Assembly (NCBI GenBank): GCA_907164885.2
Contig: OU015498.1
Coordinates: forward strand, 129,645,651 to 129,709,650
Direction of reading: 5' to 3'
Origin: Dolomedes plantarius
Taxonomy: Eukaryota > Arthropoda > Arachnida > Araneae > Dolomedidae
DNA: 64,000 nucleotides
This document shows positions 57,513 to 64,000 of the stretch, piece by piece. How positions within the stretch are numbered: position 1 is the first letter of the stretch; each line of letters starts with the position of its first letter. The notes under the pieces are model-generated. The model was not told the origin of the DNA. It searched no databases and worked only from the letters and a program-made list of their open reading frames with translations. Position numbers and translations under genes: made by a program.

Positions 57513-58489
57513 TAGTTAACTTGAACTGAAAGCCATTCAAGCATTATGCTTATTTTTATTCCTTGACAGTGAATATTAAAAATATTTTTCTTGTGTTTCA
57601 CAATACTGAATGACAAGCAATTCTGCAAAATCAATTTTTAATGGGTTTACACAAACATTTGGTTGTACTTAGGGACAAATTTCTTCATGTGCATATGGAG
57701 TCTTTACACATAAAATTATAAAAGTGTTTAATATAAATGCAAAACTATTCGATAGCATAAATATGATGTAGTATTGTAAACAGGTCATTTCCAGTATAAA
57801 ATTCAGAGAAAATATGGTTAATTCAAAGCACAAGAGGGTTTAACAATGGAAGAGATTCACACAACTTATTAGAAATATCTAGATAATTTGTCATCATGAT
57901 AATCTAATTTAGAATGAATTGTGAATTCACCACCAGCCTACTTCAAAATATGAAAATTTCACTACTTGAGAAAAAAGGGTTATAAATTCTTCAATGGGTT
58001 CAGAGAAGGGATAAAATAAAGATGACATGAAAATGCAACTAGTAATTGGCTTCAAGGTCAAGATGTTAGGTATTGATACTATGTAAAGTTTGAAAAACAA
58101 ATTTTAAAAAAAAGCTGACTAATTCAGAATATAAGTCTACAGCATATATAATAGGCAAACCAGAGCTGTACCTCACTAATACTATAACAATAAACTTGGT
58201 AAATAATATAGTTTGGTTCTTTTTAGATCTTTTAGCTATAGCAAATGAATAACACAGTTCTTAGAAAAAATGCCATGATATAATACATATAGGTTTACAC
58301 ACTTAAAAAATACAGTTAAATACCATATTGTTTATAAATATACACAATTCACACTCAAAGTAAAAACAATTCATCCTAAAAATCATAAAAGAAGTACCAA
58401 ATTTCACTTCGAGACAAAATTATTTTGTATGCTAAATTCTAGCTAATCAAACTTCTAATTACTGCAATAAAATTAAAAGGAAAAAAGTC
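57513..58489. other. region downstream of HIBADH, possible 3' UTR
   Basis: Non-coding and AT-rich, directly 3' of the HIBADH stop. Some of it is probably the gene's 3' untranslated region; no polyadenylation site was fixed. Confidence 0.45.
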
Positions 58490-61945
<3,456 letters not shown>

Positions 61946-64000
61946 CTGGAATACATAAGAAACAAAAAAAAAATAAAAAATATTAATGACAAAAAAAGAT
62001 TGACATGAAACAAAAGCTTTCTAGTAGATTTATGTTTGTCACTTCAAATCAGAATATCAAGAATTCCATACATTCTCTGTTTTATTCACATTTTCACTCA
62101 TTTTCTTGAAACAAAATCCAAATCTTCCCTAGAGTGTATATGAGTTTTTGTTTTTTAATTCCTTCATTATTAAATATCCGAAACCTAATAATGTAAACTA
62201 AATATATTATTTGAAACTTTCAAATATACATTAAAAGTGTTGTTATACTTAATAATTTCAAACAGAAAAAAAGTAAAATTTTTTTCTATCTTTAAAATAA
62301 GATTTTTCTCCAGAGGGAGTTCAGAGTTATTAATTTTGAACTCCATTTTAATTTCTTGTACAATATCTATAATTAATTGCAAAAAATTTTACAGAAAATA
62401 TTTGATCCTTTAGTAAAAATTTCTTTATTTTCAGCAAGCACTACTTATACATTAGCAAATTTTATTACAACAGGTGTCTCTCTCCTCCCCAGTCACAACA
62501 AATGGTTAGTTGTTTGGAGAGGTATTGTTACCTCTTGTAAAACAAGAGCTAAAGTGGGGCTTATAGCTTAAAGTCATTCCTAAACAGAAGGAAACTCATA
62601 TTCCTAGAGTAAAGATTTTAACCTGTAGACTGGTTCTGAAGACCAGAGCCATTCAGCTACCATTCCTGTCACAAAATGAGAAATGGTAACATATTGTTAA
62701 AAACTCAGTTATGAAAGACAAGCACTATTATTGGCTTGATGAGCAAAGGCAGCAAATAACCAATCTAAAGACCATTATCATAGTTTTGATTCAAAAACAT
62801 GTAAAAGTAATGTAAAAAAGTATTGTTATTCTAAGAGAAAACCAAATTAAACTTCAGAGATGAAAAGATCTTATGCTCAGGTAAACAATAAAATATTCAA
62901 ATACTTGCAATTTATCAGAAAAATTCTCAATTTTCTATAATAAAATTCTTGCAAATTCTAAGGCAAAAATGGAAATAGAAATTTAAAGCATCCAGAATTT
63001 CAAAACTCAAAAAAATCCTGATTGATTTTTAAATGCATCTCTTTATAATATTAAACTATTTTTTTTTTAGAAAAGGGATGTTTATTAGAAATTTTTTAAT
63101 AGCTCTTATCAGATTTTCAGACTGTACTTTACAGATTGATATCAAAGTAAAAATATATATAATGCATTACTTGTTTGAACCTTAAATAATAAAGCCATAA
63201 AAGCATCTTTTACTGCTAGTTATAATGTTTATAGAGAAGTCCAGCAGCTATTTATAGTACAGTTAAATGAATACTATATTTGCATTTCAAAAATAATCTG
63301 GTGCCATATCTGTATCCTGAACATATATTACTTTTTTAGATTCATATAATCATCATCACATTTTAGAGATTTAAAGCTTTCATAAAACAAACTATAAAAA
63401 CCTGCATTTGAATGAGCTAGCAAAGAACATAAAACAAATCTGTTTTCGTTTTTAATGTTCAAAATATTAAACCAGTATTCTTTCAGGATAAACTCTCAGC
63501 CTGAAAAAAGGAGACAGAAATACTGTTATACCTATAGTTTAGGAACAAAAAAAAGGGTGTCTTTAAACTTAGGCTTATAATTATGGCTCTTTTAAAGTTT
63601 GTAAAAAAATTTTTGGGCCTGAAATACTACAGGATTAAAATTAAAATGCATTCTAGCCATGTGGAATAAAAGATCACAGGGTAGCACTTTATCCCCACGT
63701 TATGACATTTATGGAGACAACTTGTATGTTGTAAATACAATTATGATTTTTTCAATTTTACTGCACCAATTTCAGTCTATTATAGAAAAAAAAAATTCTA
63801 TTCAGTTTTATTTTTACTTGTCCTCTCTTAAAAGCCACTGTTTATTTTGCTATTGTTTAATATGCCATAGAAACATAGATGAAAATAAAATGTTTGATCT
63901 TAGGGTAATGATTCACCATTTATGTTAAATCTACACTGGGAAAAATGTAATAAATGAATTAATACATAAAAGAATCTCAGACCCTATGTTTGAATATGCA
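61946..64000. other. HIBADH first visible intron, to window end
   Basis: At least 2 kb with no recognisable targeting-peptide exon on the minus strand and no other gene. Several short open frames lack support. Confidence 0.6.

Overview
This is a eukaryotic, animal-type window: AT-rich, intron-bearing and crowded with nested transposable elements. I recognise one host gene, 3-hydroxyisobutyrate dehydrogenase (HIBADH), on the minus strand at 58.5-61.9 kb. Its five visible exons give essentially the whole mature enzyme; the first exon with the mitochondrial targeting peptide is not visible. The element mix (DD41D, DD36E, DD34E and DD34D Tc1/mariner, Tigger/pogo, Helitron-like, Penelope-like, hAT MITEs, LINEs with RNase H, two LTR-element types) suggests an arthropod. 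A chelicerate such as a spider is my best guess, but that is inference from element style, not proof.

Layout. 1-0.6 kb: half of a DD41D element. 1.13-8.99 kb: a complete, young LTR retrotransposon (minus strand, 5-bp target duplication, primer site, polypurine tract) that carries gag but no pol. 9-11.4 kb: a half MITE, a dispersed repeat and a Helitron-like element. 11.74-16.0 kb: a second LTR retrotransposon (minus strand) in which protease/reverse transcriptase/RNase H and most of integrase are replaced by about 0.9 kb of intronless coding sequence resembling the coiled-coil tail of non-muscle myosin II heavy chain. 16.0-17.2 kb: a DD36E Tc1 element. 18.3-24.3 kb: nested set: a Tigger fragment, a DD34E Tc1-like element containing a LINE, and a nearly whole Tigger element. 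25-32.9 kb: mostly non-coding, with MITEs and a tRNA-derived SINE carrying a hAT MITE. 32.95-35.09 kb: a foldback inverted duplication of a Penelope-like reverse transcriptase. 35.2-43.7 kb: two opposed copies of a poorly classified DNA transposon family, invaded by an endonuclease gene fragment, a Helitron-like element, MITEs and a solo LTR. 44.6-51.7 kb: tandem Helitron-like copies, a mariner, a LINE 3' end, a DD41D element and a MITE. 53-58 kb: sparse sequence with a possible solo LTR, a hairpin-ended Helitron-like element and a MITE. 58.5-64 kb: HIBADH and its first visible intron.

The strongest candidate for something undescribed is the chimeric LTR element at 11.7-16.0 kb. Its layout is that of a transducing retrovirus: intact LTR pair and primer site, gag and the start of protease, then host cytoskeletal coding sequence, then the last part of integrase. 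Gag/protease frame runs into the myosin frame at one junction and the myosin frame runs into integrase at the other. All boundaries and homologies were read by eye; no database search was run.
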